A DNA stretch of 64,000 nt from Alphaproteobacteria bacterium (lineage in GTDB: Bacteria > Pseudomonadota > Alphaproteobacteria > Micropepsales > Micropepsaceae). The stretch covers positions 145,434-209,433 of the forward strand of contig JAFKEU010000008.1 in NCBI GenBank assembly GCA_017308475.1, read 5' to 3'. Shown here in pieces: positions 43,914 through 52,742 of this stretch. The notes below the pieces were generated by a model, which had not been told where the DNA came from, ran no database searches, and saw only the letters and a program-made list of their open reading frames with translations. Made by a program: the position numbers and the translations under genes. The number at the start of each line of letters is the position of its first letter. The first letter of the stretch is position 1.

Positions 43914-43939
43914 GGAACCTAATGCACCAGGGACACGTT
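43914..43939 (+). promoter_or_regulatory. EcfG-like general-stress promoter of DUF992 gene
   Basis: GGAAC (43914-43918), N17, CGTT (43936-43939), matching the alphaproteobacterial sigma-EcfG consensus. The leader to the ATG would be about 54 bases. The rest of 43763-43999 has only a weak 8-bp hairpin (AATCCCCG/CGGGGATT, 43857-43888). Confidence 0.6.
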
Positions 43940-43999
43940 CTTGGCTGGACGGCCGGCAGTAGCGGCCGGCCGAGCCCCATTTTCCCAAGGAGTAACATC

Positions 44000-44488
44000 A
44001 TGAAGACATTTCGTTTGACCGCCGGCGCGGCCGTTGCCGCTGCCACAATCGCGTTCGCCGGTGCCGCCAATGCCGCTCCCCACGGCGTGAGGGTAGGCGA
44101 GCTGACCTGCAACGTGGCCAGCGGCTGGGGTTTCGTGTTCGGCTCCTCCAAGGACCTGCATTGCACCTATCACGGCAATGGCCGCCACTATGAGCGCTAT
44201 AGCGGCTCGATCTCCAAGTTCGGCGTCGACATCGGGTACACCGAGGGCGGCGTGCTGGTGTGGGGCGTATTCGCGCCCACCTCCGATATGCGCAAGGGCG
44301 CGCTGGCCGGTGACTATGTCGGCGCCAGCGCACAGGCCAATGTCGGCATTGGCGCCGGCGCCAATGCGCTGGTCGGCGGCTTCGACAAGTCAATCACGCT
44401 CCAGCCCCTCAGCCTGGAAGGCAGCAAGGGCCTGAACGTGGCGGCCGGCATCGGCTCCATCAGCCTGAGGCCCGCGCCGAACTCATAA
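44000..44488 (+). CDS. DUF992 exported protein
   Basis: A 162-aa protein with a Sec signal (MKTFRLTAGAAVAAATIAFA...ANA) and the DUF992 core: GELTCNVASGWGFVFGSSK, LHCTYHG, and a Gly/Ala-rich VGIGAGANALVGG. Two cysteines may form a disulfide. AAGGAG is placed well before the ATG. Periplasmic, function unknown; it is predicted to be stress-induced by the EcfG-like promoter. Confidence 0.88.
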   Translation: MKTFRLTAGAAVAAATIAFAGAANAAPHGVRVGELTCNVASGWGFVFGSSKDLHCTYHGNGRHYERYSGSISKFGVDIGYTEGGVLVWGVFAPTSDMRKGALAGDYVGASAQANVGIGAGANALVGGFDKSITLQPLSLEGSKGLNVAAGIGSISLRPAPNS

Positions 44489-44509
44489 GGGTTTCGGAAC
44501 ATGATGTGA

Positions 44510-44539
44510 GAGGCCCCGGTGTTCGATCACCGGGGCCTC
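44510..44539. terminator. Bidirectional terminator, DUF992 / rlmE
   Basis: GAGGCCCCGGTG and CACCGGGGCCTC form a perfect 12-bp stem with a 6-base loop, in the 55-bp gap between convergent genes. A short TTG follows on the plus strand. Confidence 0.8.
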
Positions 44540-44543
44540 TTGC

Positions 44544-45212
44544 CTAGTTCTTGAAGCCGAGGGCAACGACATACAGTTCCACCGACTCCGCACGCGATGC
44601 CGGCGGCTTGACGTGTCGGACCTCGCGGAAGTGCTGCTTCATCCGCGCCAGAAGTTCGCCGGTCGCGCCGCCCTGGAACACCTTGCCGACAAAGGCGCCG
44701 CCGGGCTTCAGCACATCCAGCGCCACATCCAGCGCGATCTCCACCAGCGCGATGGTGCGGATGTGGTCGGTGGCGCGGTGGCCGGTGGTGGGCGCGGCCA
44801 TGTCGGTCATCACCACATCGGCGGGCCCGTCCAGTTCGGCCTTCAGCCGCGCGGGCACATCCGGATCGGTCAGGTCTGCCTTCAGGAAGGTGACGCCCGC
44901 CACCGGCTCCATCTCCAGCACGTCGGCGGCCACCACCGTGGCGCCGCGCTCTGCCGCCACCTGGCTCCAGCCCCCCGGGGCCGCACCCAGGTCCAGGACC
45001 TTGGCGCCCTTTTTCAGAAAGTGGTATTTGCTGTCCAACTCGATCAGCTTGAACGCGGCGCGGCTGCGATAGCCTTTCTGCCTGGCGGCCGCGACATAGG
45101 GATCGTTCAGCTGGCGCTGCAGCCACTGGCGCGAAGACGCCGTGCGCCCGCGCGATTTCTTCACCCTGACCGGCTCGCGCCCACGGCCCGATGCGCCTGC
45201 ATCCTTTTTCAC
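44544..45212 (-). CDS. rlmE: 23S rRNA 2'-O-methyltransferase RlmE
   Basis: RrmJ-type enzyme methylating U2552 of 23S rRNA. From the GTG at 45212 it has 222 aa; AAGGA lies seven bases upstream, and the longer ORF runs into ppx. SAM motif [14 protein letters not shown], then [10 protein letters not shown] and [11 protein letters not shown] give the K-D-K-E tetrad region. It follows ppx by 10 bp, probably in one operon. Confidence 0.94.
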   Translation of the reverse strand: MKKDAGASGRGREPVRVKKSRGRTASSRQWLQRQLNDPYVAAARQKGYRSRAAFKLIELDSKYHFLKKGAKVLDLGAAPGGWSQVAAERGATVVAADVLEMEPVAGVTFLKADLTDPDVPARLKAELDGPADVVMTDMAAPTTGHRATDHIRTIALVEIALDVALDVLKPGGAFVGKVFQGGATGELLARMKQHFREVRHVKPPASRAESVELYVVALGFKN

Positions 45213-45222
45213 GTCACGTCCT

Positions 45223-46227
45223 TCATGCCTGGCCCGCAAGCTGCCGCAGCATGCCTTCGCGCAGGCCGCGATCGGCCACACGCAGCATCGGCGCAGGCCA
45301 AAGCGAACAGATGGCGGAAAAGATGGCACAGCCCGCCAGCATCAGGTCGGCACGCTCCCTGCCGATGGGACCGATGCGCGCCAGGCCGCGCACGTCCAGG
45401 TCCACCAGCCTGTCCACCACGCCCAGCATGGCGGCGGTCTGGTGCCAGCTCGCATCCACCCGCGCGCGGCTGTAGCGCGTAAGATTCAGCGCAATCGCCG
45501 CCAGGGTGGTGACGGTGCCCGACGTGCCCAGAAGATGGTTCCTGCGAATGTCGAAACTGTCGCCGATCTCTTCCGCGAAGGGCGCGAAACGCGCCTTCAG
45601 GTCGGCGCGCATGCGGGCAAAGCCCCCGGGGCCGGCACTGTCCGCGCCATAGGCTTCGGCCAGGCTCACCACACCCAGCGGGACCGAGGCGGCAAGGCGT
45701 GTCTTCGGGCCCTCGGCAGACTTGACCAGCCAGATGATTTCGGTCGAGCCGCCGCCGATGTCGAATACCAGCGCGCCTCCATAGCGGCGGCCGATCAGGG
45801 GCGCGCAGCCCAGCGCCGCCAGGCTCGCTTCTTCCTCCGCCGTGATGACTTCCAGCTTCAACCCCGCCTCGGCCTCGGCCCGGGCCACCAGCACATCGGC
45901 ATTGCCCGCCAGCCGCGCCGCCTGGGTAGCGATGCAGCGCACGCGCGCCACCTTCAGCCGGCTGATCCGCTCGGCGCAGACCTTGAGGGCGGCGATGGTC
46001 CGGTCGATGGCGGCGGGCGACAGGCGGCCGCTCTGGCCCACCCCCTCGCCCAGCCGCACGATTCGCGAAAAGGAATCGACCACCCGGAATCCGCCCCGTG
46101 CTGCGGGCGTGGCGATCAGAAGGCGGCAATTGTTGGTGCCCAGGTCCAGCACGGCCAGCAGGCCATGCGCCTGCGGCGGTGCCGCCGGCTCCGTCCACTC
46201 CTGCTGTCCCGGCTGCGCCCGTTTCAC
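45223..46227 (-). CDS. Ppx/GppA exopolyphosphatase-family protein
   Basis: A 334-aa ASKHA-fold phosphatase. The phosphate-1 motif is [14 protein letters not shown] near residue 25, and the phosphate-2 motif is [14 protein letters not shown] near residue 155. The single-domain length matches short alphaproteobacterial Ppx/GppA. The GTG at 46227 has GGGAGG eight bases upstream; the in-frame extension is Arg/Pro-rich and unlikely. It hydrolyses polyphosphate or pppGpp; which one cannot be told. It lies upstream of rlmE. Confidence 0.9.
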   Translation of the reverse strand: MKRAQPGQQEWTEPAAPPQAHGLLAVLDLGTNNCRLLIATPAARGGFRVVDSFSRIVRLGEGVGQSGRLSPAAIDRTIAALKVCAERISRLKVARVRCIATQAARLAGNADVLVARAEAEAGLKLEVITAEEEASLAALGCAPLIGRRYGGALVFDIGGGSTEIIWLVKSAEGPKTRLAASVPLGVVSLAEAYGADSAGPGGFARMRADLKARFAPFAEEIGDSFDIRRNHLLGTSGTVTTLAAIALNLTRYSRARVDASWHQTAAMLGVVDRLVDLDVRGLARIGPIGRERADLMLAGCAIFSAICSLWPAPMLRVADRGLREGMLRQLAGQA

Positions 46228-46455
46228 GCCAAAGCCTCCCGCCACAGGACTACACCGACGAGGCCGATTGTCCAAAGGCGGAAGGCAGCGAACCCGGAGC
46301 GGGTCGCCTTTGGCGCGCCCCGGGGGGCCGGAAGCCATTGGCCGGACAGGCAAAAGCCTGTGCCGGGGTTGGTACGTCAGCAGCCTTGCACCGGAACGGC
46401 CGCTGGTCTAAAGGGGCGGTCCCACGGGGCACGCCAAAGCGCCGCCCCGGGCCGT

Positions 46456-46529
46456 TGGGGGATCGTCTAACGGTAGGACTGCAGACTCTGACTCTGCCTG
46501 TCTAGGTTCGAATCCTAGTCCCCCAGCCA
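46456..46529 (+). tRNA. tRNA-Gln(CTG)
   Basis: A 74-nt cloverleaf: acceptor TGGGGGA pairs with TCCCCCA, the D-loop contains TCTAACGGTA, the anticodon stem GCAGA/TCTGC encloses CTCTGAC (anticodon CTG, reading CAG), and the T-arm contains GGTTCGAATCC. The 3' CCA is encoded. No duplicate of its 3' end was seen downstream in the window. Confidence 0.95.
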
Positions 46530-46786
46530 CCCAGTCTGCTCCGTATGGGGCATTCTCCGGTGGCCACGACTTCTCCCGACATTTCAAAGACATGGACGAC
46601 GCGAAGGCCCGCAAGTGCCAGTGAACGGCCCTCAATTGCGGCCATCAGGCTTATTTTGTGCAGTTTTGCTCCCAAGGCGAGTTTTGGACTGACACTCACG
46701 CAGCGAATGCATCGGTTTTTCGATGCGAAGTGGAGCCAAATTCTCGCTCTTTCGCGATCGACTATACGCAAACCCGGGACGACCAG

Positions 46787-47086
46787 TTATTTGAAGCCGA
46801 GAACGCTTCGTTGCTCCGCCCAGTCGATGGGAAGCGAGAGATTGACGAGCCGATCGAGATTCAAATCGATCGGCTGAGTCCCTTCTAGGATCTCCTGCAG
46901 GCGCCAGGCCAGCGTACGGACCAGCAAGTCTCGGGTGAGGCCCTTGGGTGGATCACGGCGGAATTCGGAGCGCCATCGTGCCCGGAGGACATCCAAGGCA
47001 ATGCCGGGGATTTCCCGCACTTTGGAGGGAATTTCAATTTGACCAGATAAAGGAGGGGCGTCGGCAGATATCGGGGAAGCATTCAT
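46787..47086 (-). pseudogene. Truncated DUF2924 gene
   Basis: A 99-aa ORF whose N-terminal 70 residues match the DUF2924 family (LRARWRSEFRRDPPKGLTRD, LLVRTLAWRLQE). The usual C-terminal half (REWQG...ITGTRWSGPRFF) is missing and is replaced by unrelated residues. DUF2924 genes are typical of recombinase/prophage modules. It sits 257 bp from tRNA-Gln, consistent with a decayed integrated element. The ATG has GGGGAG upstream. Confidence 0.65.
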
Positions 47087-47338
47087 GCTCCCCAACCACG
47101 CTCCGTTTGTGCGAAAAATCCAGTCTGAATGCGAGGTTCATTTATTGCACGGCAACAATATCGTCGGTCCGCGTCGTCCGTCTCCTTCAGGGAACGGACT
47201 CTACCTCAAAATCGAGGGCACTTTCGGGTGTCACGTCAACCTGCTTGACCACAACAACGACATCCTTGAGATCACCCAAATGGACACCGAGATAGCTGGC
47301 CCACGAGAGTTAGCTAGCGGTGAGTTCTCGATCCCGCG
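47087..47338. other. Non-coding or decayed sequence
   Basis: An open plus-strand frame (47085-47483, 132 codons) crosses this stretch but overlaps the peroxiredoxin gene antisense and matches nothing recognised. Bases 46530-46786 also show no gene. The lower GC than neighbouring DNA suggests foreign or degraded origin. Confidence 0.4.
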
Positions 47339-47887
47339 TCACGGCGTTGTCGCCGAACGGTTCGGCGCCAATGTCTTCAACGCAGCCAAGGTTCTGAGCA
47401 CATGCTGGTCGGGATCTAGGTCACTGTATGTAAATGCGATCTTTCCATCCGGCGATATCACATACGAAACGCGGTCGGCATAGGAGGTCAGAAAGCCCAG
47501 CGCCGCATCATAGCTTTTCATGACCTTTCGATCATGATCGGACCCGACGGGAAATTTGCTCTGGCAGGCACTGAGGGAGAATTTTTTGAGGGTCGCAATG
47601 TCATCATGGCTCACCCCAATCACGCTTGTGCCGAAAGATCTGTATTGGGGCATGGCCTGCGCGAAGTCATGCGCTTCGACGGTACAGCCCGTGGTGAAGG
47701 CGGCCGGGAAGAAATAGACCACGACCGGGCCTTTTTTCAGAGCGCTCTTCAGGTTGAACTTGAACTCCCTGCCGTCAAGAGCGGCCTGCACCATGAAGTC
47801 CGGCGCATTCGCGCCGACTTTCAGCGCCGCCTGCGCAGGCACGGTGACAAGAAGAATGCAGGCAAGAGATATGGCAGATTGCTTCAT
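47339..47887 (-). CDS. Exported peroxiredoxin (AhpC/TSA-like)
   Basis: A 182-aa protein with a Sec signal (MKQSAISLACILLVTVPAQA) and a peroxiredoxin domain. The peroxidatic Cys is in FFPAAFTTGCTVEAHDF, and a likely second Cys lies in LSACQSKFP. This makes it a periplasmic thiol peroxidase against peroxide. The ATG at 47887 is required for the signal peptide. It lies near the singlet-oxygen regulon but lacks a TGATCC-type promoter. Confidence 0.85.
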   Translation of the reverse strand: MKQSAISLACILLVTVPAQAALKVGANAPDFMVQAALDGREFKFNLKSALKKGPVVVYFFPAAFTTGCTVEAHDFAQAMPQYRSFGTSVIGVSHDDIATLKKFSLSACQSKFPVGSDHDRKVMKSYDAALGFLTSYADRVSYVISPDGKIAFTYSDLDPDQHVLRTLAALKTLAPNRSATTP

Positions 47888-48062
47888 GGCCGAACCTGTC
47901 CTTAGACATGCTACTACGGCCGGCGCCGGCGTTTGGATTGCCGCCACTCGAAAAAATGCCCAAAAATCGATTTTTTCGTGAACCGCGGCACTTATATTCT
48001 CCACATGATCGGCAAGGCGGTGAGCGGACGCTGTCGCCCGTCCGGAGACTGCTTCCGGCTGC

Positions 48063-48800
48063 CTATCTGGCCTGTAATTCCTTTGGAAGATGAGGATGAC
48101 GTTTTATGCCTTTCCAGATCAGCCGCATCGCTTCGAAGTGGATGGCGACGATCACTTTCAACGTCATGAGCGGATAACGCATCAGCATGGCGATCAAGGT
48201 GTCATCCTCCAGCGCGCGACGGCTGCCCCGGAAGGCAGCGGCGAGAACTGGCGCGCCATGCTCCTCTTCCAGGATCGCCACCATGACACTTTCTCCCGGC
48301 GGCTGGATGCGGAAATGATAGCGGCAGTCGCCGGAAAGAAACGGTGAGACATAGAAGCCCTTGTCGCAAGCATGGCGCGGTTTGGCCCCGTCGCATGCCA
48401 GCACATAGGAATGGCGTTCGCCGAAAGTGTTGTGAATTTCGTAGACAATGCCTTTCAGCGCCTTGTTCATGTCATAACAGAACCAGACGCTGAGCGGGTT
48501 GAAGACATAACCAAGGATGCGGGGATAGCATAGAACCCGGCGCGGTCCGTTGGCGGTGATGCCGGCCTCCGCCAGCACCGAATCCAGCCACGTTCCGAGC
48601 GGACGGCCATCGCCATGATCGCGGTCGTAAAAGCTGAAAACACCGGGTCCGTTCCAGGCGAAGAGCCGAAGCCGCCGGGACAGGTGGGGCAACTCATCCA
48701 GATCCAGCAGCATAGAGAAGACGCGGTATTTGAAACGGTGCGGCCGGGGCGTCAGCCGCCGGTGCATGACCAAGCCGGTATAGAGCGCGGAGTCCGTCAA
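48063..48800 (-). CDS. DUF1365 protein of the ChrR regulon
   Basis: A 245-aa DUF1365 protein (VMHRRLTPRPHRFKYRVFSM, YPRILGYVFNPLSVWFCYD). In sigma-E/ChrR regulons this family sits with the FAD oxidase, DUF2177 and Cfa and is linked to modifying or protecting membrane lipids under singlet oxygen. It begins 3 bp after the DUF2177 stop and is transcribed from the same TGATCC-type promoter. Confidence 0.9.
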   Translation of the reverse strand: MTDSALYTGLVMHRRLTPRPHRFKYRVFSMLLDLDELPHLSRRLRLFAWNGPGVFSFYDRDHGDGRPLGTWLDSVLAEAGITANGPRRVLCYPRILGYVFNPLSVWFCYDMNKALKGIVYEIHNTFGERHSYVLACDGAKPRHACDKGFYVSPFLSGDCRYHFRIQPPGESVMVAILEEEHGAPVLAAAFRGSRRALEDDTLIAMLMRYPLMTLKVIVAIHFEAMRLIWKGIKRHPHLPKELQAR

Positions 48801-48803
48801 ATG

Positions 48804-49208
48804 CTATTTCTCCAACGCGAGCGTAACCGCCGTGCTGACCGCGGCGGTCGTGGCGGTCAGCAAACAGCCCCATGCCATGTCGATAATTGTCACATGCAAG
48901 GGCCAGCCCTTCAAGGTCGCCATGTTGGTGAGGTCATAGGTGCCATAGGCGACCAGGCCCATGATGGCGCCAGGCATCAGTGCTCCTGCCGAAGAACCGT
49001 CGGCCAGCGCCGGCCGCACCGTGAAGAAAACCACCCCCGCGAGGTAAAGCAGGTAAAAGGCAATGGCCGCCGCCATGTTGGGCTGCTCGGCCAGAAGCGG
49101 CCCCAGCCCGCGATTGTATAGAGGCTCTTTTGTCATGCTCAGCCAGGCAAAATCCAACCCCCCCATGACCAGCGCGGCAGTCAAATAAGCGATCCCGATA
49201 TCCCGCAT
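48804..49208 (-). CDS. DUF2177 membrane protein of the ChrR regulon
   Basis: A 134-aa inner-membrane protein with four helices (IGIAYLTAALVMGGLDFAWL, FYLLYLAGVVFFTV, GAIMGLVAYGTYDLTNMATL). DUF2177 is a recurrent member of ECF11/ChrR regulons, function unknown. AGGAGAAAGG precedes the ATG. A minus-strand TGATCC-N16-CGTA promoter lies 19 bp upstream. Confidence 0.9.
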   Translation of the reverse strand: MRDIGIAYLTAALVMGGLDFAWLSMTKEPLYNRGLGPLLAEQPNMAAAIAFYLLYLAGVVFFTVRPALADGSSAGALMPGAIMGLVAYGTYDLTNMATLKGWPLHVTIIDMAWGCLLTATTAAVSTAVTLALEK

Positions 49209-49226
49209 GCCTTTCTCCTGCCTTCC

Positions 49227-49282
49227 ATACGGCGCGCACGCCCTTCCGGATCAGAGTGATCCGCCGTCATGGCCTCGCCGTA
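49227..49282. promoter_or_regulatory. Back-to-back ECF11 (ChrR-type) promoters
   Basis: Minus strand: TGATCC (49253-49248), N16, CGTA (49231-49228 approx.). Plus strand: TGATCC (49257-49262), N16, CGTA (49279-49282). The two -35 boxes form the palindrome GGATCAGAGTGATCC. The plus copy lies 27 bp before the oxidoreductase ATG, the minus copy 19 bp before the DUF2177 ATG. Confidence 0.8.
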
Positions 49283-49309
49283 GAAGCGCCGGGCATAACG
49301 AGAAGGACG

Positions 49310-50605
49310 ATGGCCAGAATAGCGATTGTCGGCGGGGGCATTTCCGGCCTGGGTGTGGCCTATCTGCTGTGTCCCGACCATGACATCACCCTTTATGAAA
49401 AGCAGCCTCGTATAGGGGGGCACAGCCGCACCGTGACGGTGGACTATAACGGCCATGCTTTGGCTGTGGATACGGGTTTCATTGTCTTTAACCGGGAGAA
49501 CTATCCCAACCTTAGCGGCCTTTTCGGGCGGCTTGGCGTGCCGATTCATAAAAGCGACATGTCATTCGCAGCCACCATCGCTGGCGGTCGGCTGGAATGG
49601 GGCGCCCGAAGCCTTAATGCCGTCTTCGGCCAGCGCCGCAATCTTCTCGATCCACGTTTTGCCGGGTTGGTGCGTGATGTGCTGCGCTTTAATGCCCAGG
49701 CCGAAAGGGCGGTGGAGGAAAACCCCGACCTGACGCTAGGCGCTCTGATCGCCCATATGGGGCTGGGAGACTGGTTTCGGCAATATTACCTGCTGCCTAT
49801 GGCTGGCGCTATCTGGAGTTGTCCGGCGGCGCAGATGATGGCGTTTCCTGCGCGTACGCTGGTGCGCTTTTTCGCCAACCATCATCTTCTGTCAGCAAAT
49901 GGACAGCCGCAGTGGTATACGGTGACCGGTGGCTCCAAGGAATATGTTCAGCGGCTAACCTCGTCATTCGCTGACCGAATACGCCTGGGTTGCGGCGCGC
50001 TCGGCATCAGCCGTGCCGGCAGCCAGGTGCGCGTGTACGAAGGTGGGGGACAGGCACGACTGTACGACCATGTGGTACTGGCCTGCCATGGCGATGAGGC
50101 CCTGGCATTGCTTGAAGATTCAGACGAGCGGGAGCGCGCCGCTTTGTCACCCTTCCGCTACCAGAAGAATATCGCCGTACTGCATCGTGACGCCAGTGTG
50201 ATGCCGCGACGGCGGCGCTGCTGGGCGAGCTGGGTGTACAGTTCGGATGGCGCGCCCGACCACCCCTACATCACCGTCCATTACTGGATGAACCGGCTCC
50301 AGGGCATCGATCCTTCCTGCCCGCTTTTCGTTAGCCTCAACCCCGCAACACCCATTTCGGAGGAACTGGTCTTCGACCGGCACAGCTTCGACCATCCCAT
50401 CTTCGACGCCGCCGCGATTGCCGCTCAGCCCAGGGTCCAGGCGCTGCAAGGGTGGCGCAATACCTGGTATTGCGGCGCGCATCTGGGCCACGGCTTCCAT
50501 GAGGACGGCCTGGCCAGCGCCGTCCGCGTGGCGCGGCATCTGGGCAGCAGCATTCCCTGGGCAGCTTCCGCGGGCCAGGAACCGGCACTGGAAAAAGCCG
50601 CCTGA
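49310..50605 (+). CDS. FAD-dependent amine-oxidase-like protein of the ChrR regulon
   Basis: A 431-aa flavoprotein: GGGISGLGVAYLL binds the FAD dinucleotide, then LYEKQPRIGGHSRTV and a C-terminal NTWYCGAHLGHGFHEDGL FAD contact. It is the NAD(P)/FAD 'amine oxidase' family member found with DUF1365 and Cfa in ChrR regulons, thought to act on lipids. The ATG at 49310 has AGAAGGA upstream. It is divergent from DUF2177 and precedes the sigma gene by 44 bp. Confidence 0.9.
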   Translation: MARIAIVGGGISGLGVAYLLCPDHDITLYEKQPRIGGHSRTVTVDYNGHALAVDTGFIVFNRENYPNLSGLFGRLGVPIHKSDMSFAATIAGGRLEWGARSLNAVFGQRRNLLDPRFAGLVRDVLRFNAQAERAVEENPDLTLGALIAHMGLGDWFRQYYLLPMAGAIWSCPAAQMMAFPARTLVRFFANHHLLSANGQPQWYTVTGGSKEYVQRLTSSFADRIRLGCGALGISRAGSQVRVYEGGGQARLYDHVVLACHGDEALALLEDSDERERAALSPFRYQKNIAVLHRDASVMPRRRRCWASWVYSSDGAPDHPYITVHYWMNRLQGIDPSCPLFVSLNPATPISEELVFDRHSFDHPIFDAAAIAAQPRVQALQGWRNTWYCGAHLGHGFHEDGLASAVRVARHLGSSIPWAASAGQEPALEKAA

Positions 50606-50614
50606 GCGCCCCGC

Positions 50615-50640
50615 TGATCCGGGCCGGTTGCCGGAGCGTA
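50615..50640 (+). promoter_or_regulatory. ECF11 promoter of the sigma-chrR operon
   Basis: TGATCC (50615-50620), N16, CGTA (50637-50640), then AAA. Same boxes and spacing as the divergent pair at 49227-49282. It predicts autoregulation of the sigma gene. Confidence 0.75.
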
Positions 50641-50730
50641 AAATCGGCTATGATGCAGCATGCATTCTCCTTTGCCCGCGCCCGACAGCGAAGCCGCAGA
50701 CCGCCTGCGGGACAGCTGCCGGTCCGCCTG

Positions 50731-51300
50731 ATGGGATCGCAGGACCAGGCATCGTCCCCGGAAAGGCTGGTTGCGATGCTCCGGCGCGTGGCGGCGTTCC
50801 AGGACCGGCAGGCCTTCCAGGAACTGTTCGCGCATTTTGCTCCCCGCATCAAAGCCTATCTTGTCCGCGGCGGCACGGCCTCGCAGCAGGCGGAGGATCT
50901 TGCCCAGGAGGCGATGCTGGCGGTCTGGCGCAAGGCGGCACAGTTCGATTCGAACAGGGCATCGGCGGCAACCTGGATATTCACCATCGCCCGCAATTTG
51001 CGCATCGACATGCACCGGCGCGAGCGTCATCCCCGCTTCGATCCGGCCGATCCATTCTTCATGCCCGACAGTCCGGATCCGGCCGATTCGGCCTTGCAGA
51101 CACGGCAGCGCGAGCACCAGTTGCGGAAGGCCATACAGGCGCTGCCGCCGGACCAATTTCGCATCGTCATGTTGTCATTTTTCTCCGAAAAGCCGCACAG
51201 CCAGATCGCGGCGGAACTGGACATTCCGCTGGGCACGGTGAAGTCCCGCATCCGGCTCGCAATGATGCGGCTGAAGACCCTGCTGGGGGACGAGTCATGA
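50731..51300 (+). CDS. ECF11-group sigma factor (RpoE/ChrR type)
   Basis: A 189-aa ECF sigma. Sigma2 contains FAHFAPRIKAYLVRGGTASQ and EDLAQEAMLAVW; sigma4 contains HSQIAAELDIPLGTVKSRIRLAM. It directs transcription in response to singlet oxygen or related stress when released by ChrR. The ATG at 50731 gives the family length; the frame is open from an ATG at 50650, which would lie only 10 bp past the -10 box (nearly leaderless). It overlaps chrR by 4 bp. Confidence 0.92.
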   Translation: MGSQDQASSPERLVAMLRRVAAFQDRQAFQELFAHFAPRIKAYLVRGGTASQQAEDLAQEAMLAVWRKAAQFDSNRASAATWIFTIARNLRIDMHRRERHPRFDPADPFFMPDSPDPADSALQTRQREHQLRKAIQALPPDQFRIVMLSFFSEKPHSQIAAELDIPLGTVKSRIRLAMMRLKTLLGDES

Positions 51301-51935
51301 CAATTCGCCATCACCCCAAGGACTCACTGCGTCTGGCCTATGTGGCCGGCCAGATGGATCCGGCGACGGCGCTGATCATGGCGACGCACCTGTCTCTGTG
51401 CGCGCAATGCCGGGCCGCGGCGGCCGATGACGAGTGTATCGGCGGCGCGCTGCTGGAAGGTGCCGAGCCGATGCCGCTGCGGAGCGATGCGCTGGCGCGG
51501 GTCATGGCGCGTCTTGGCGCCCCGGAAGCCATTCACAGGACGGAGCCATCGGCCGATGGCACCCCGGCGCCGCTACGCGCCTTTTTGGGACACGAGCTTT
51601 CCTGCGTGCGCTGGCGCCGGCTGGGGCCACGTCTGGGATACGTTACTCTCTACCGGCGCGGATCTCTGGCCATGCGATTGCTGCGCGGGGCGCCCGGAAC
51701 TGAGGTGGGGCAGCACACCCATCGGGGCACGGAATACACCGTCGTGTTGCGGGGCGGATACTCCGATGAGTCGGGGAATTATGGACCTGGCGATTTCCAG
51801 ATCGCTTCCGCAGACCTGACGCATAATCCGGTGGCAGACGTGGGCGAGGATTGCATCAACCTGGCGGTCACCGATGGCGGCCTGCAGTTCCGCAGCAGGG
51901 TTCAGAACGTTGTTGCGTCGCTATTCGGCTTCTGA
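51297..51935 (+). CDS. chrR: Zinc-binding anti-sigma factor ChrR
   Basis: A 212-aa anti-sigma factor. The zinc site is His6, His31, Cys35 and Cys38 (HHPKD, THLSLCAQC), the same positions as in Rhodobacter ChrR. The C-terminal cupin domain has His140, His142 and Glu146 in GQHTHRGTEYTVVL and a later His in LTHNP. Singlet oxygen disrupts the cupin domain and frees the sigma factor. Its ATG overlaps the sigma stop (ATGA). Confidence 0.95.
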   Translation: MTIRHHPKDSLRLAYVAGQMDPATALIMATHLSLCAQCRAAAADDECIGGALLEGAEPMPLRSDALARVMARLGAPEAIHRTEPSADGTPAPLRAFLGHELSCVRWRRLGPRLGYVTLYRRGSLAMRLLRGAPGTEVGQHTHRGTEYTVVLRGGYSDESGNYGPGDFQIASADLTHNPVADVGEDCINLAVTDGGLQFRSRVQNVVASLFGF

Positions 51936-51944
51936 GCAAACCAT

Positions 51945-52733
51945 TCACCGTTTGGCTGGCGGCCAGAGAACGAAGGCGCCAGTACGCTCGATGTAATCCT
52001 TATAGGCCGGGCGACGATCCGGTATCGTCTCCTCCATCAGGCCAACCCCAGAAAAATGCAACAGCAGGGCGCTCATCAGGACGGGGCTTGCAATCGTCCA
52101 CCAGGATGCGCCGGCCGCCAGCCCGGTGAGAAAGAACCCCCACCAGATTAGGAAATCGCCAAAGTAGTTGGGGTGGCGGGACCAACGCCAGAGCCCCGAG
52201 TCAAGGACACGGCCGGCGTTATGGACGATGGCGCGAAAGGCTGAAAGCTGTCTGTCGGCCACAGTCTCGATGATGATGCCAGCAAGGATCAGCGCCCAGC
52301 CGGCGACCGCAAGGGTGTTTCCGGACTGGGCCAAAACGGCGACCTGCAATGGCCAGGAGACGATCCACAGCAACAGAGCCTGAAGCCAGAACACAGCAAC
52401 GAGACTGAGCAGGGAAAAGCTCGGTCCGAACCTGCTGCGGATGGAGGTGTAGCGATGATCCTCCCTTCCGCTTCCCAGGCGCCGGAATAACAGGTAAGTT
52501 CCAAGCCGCAGGGCCCAGATCGTGGCAAGACCGAGCGAGATCCAGCCCGTCAGCCCGATCCGTGCCGAATAGCAAGCAGCCATCCATCCCATCATGGCGA
52601 GACCAGGGCCCCACAGTATGTCTGCGATACTCGCGTCTCTGAGCGCGAGACTGGCCAGCCAGGCGATGGTCATAATCGCCATCGACAAGGCTAGGGTCAC
52701 CAACAGAGAGAAAAGGATAGGCGCGAAGATCAC
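51945..52733 (-). CDS. DUF1295 membrane protein (steroid 5-alpha-reductase-like)
   Basis: A 262-aa protein with 6-7 membrane helices and the DUF1295/ICMT-like C-terminus (LWRWSRHPNYFGDFLIWWGF, NADPH/lipid-binding region). It is convergent with chrR, leaving 9 bp. A degenerate ECF11 site (CAATCC-N16-CGTA, 52743-52768) is upstream. This membrane-lipid enzyme family is often in the same regulon. Confidence 0.85.
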   Translation of the reverse strand: MIFAPILFSLLVTLALSMAIMTIAWLASLALRDASIADILWGPGLAMMGWMAACYSARIGLTGWISLGLATIWALRLGTYLLFRRLGSGREDHRYTSIRSRFGPSFSLLSLVAVFWLQALLLWIVSWPLQVAVLAQSGNTLAVAGWALILAGIIIETVADRQLSAFRAIVHNAGRVLDSGLWRWSRHPNYFGDFLIWWGFFLTGLAAGASWWTIASPVLMSALLLHFSGVGLMEETIPDRRPAYKDYIERTGAFVLWPPAKR

Positions 52734-52742
52734 AAATCCTTA

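Noticed and set aside
47085..47483. 132-codon plus-strand ORF
   Set aside because: Its 3' third is antisense to the peroxiredoxin gene, and no family match or ribosome site supports it.
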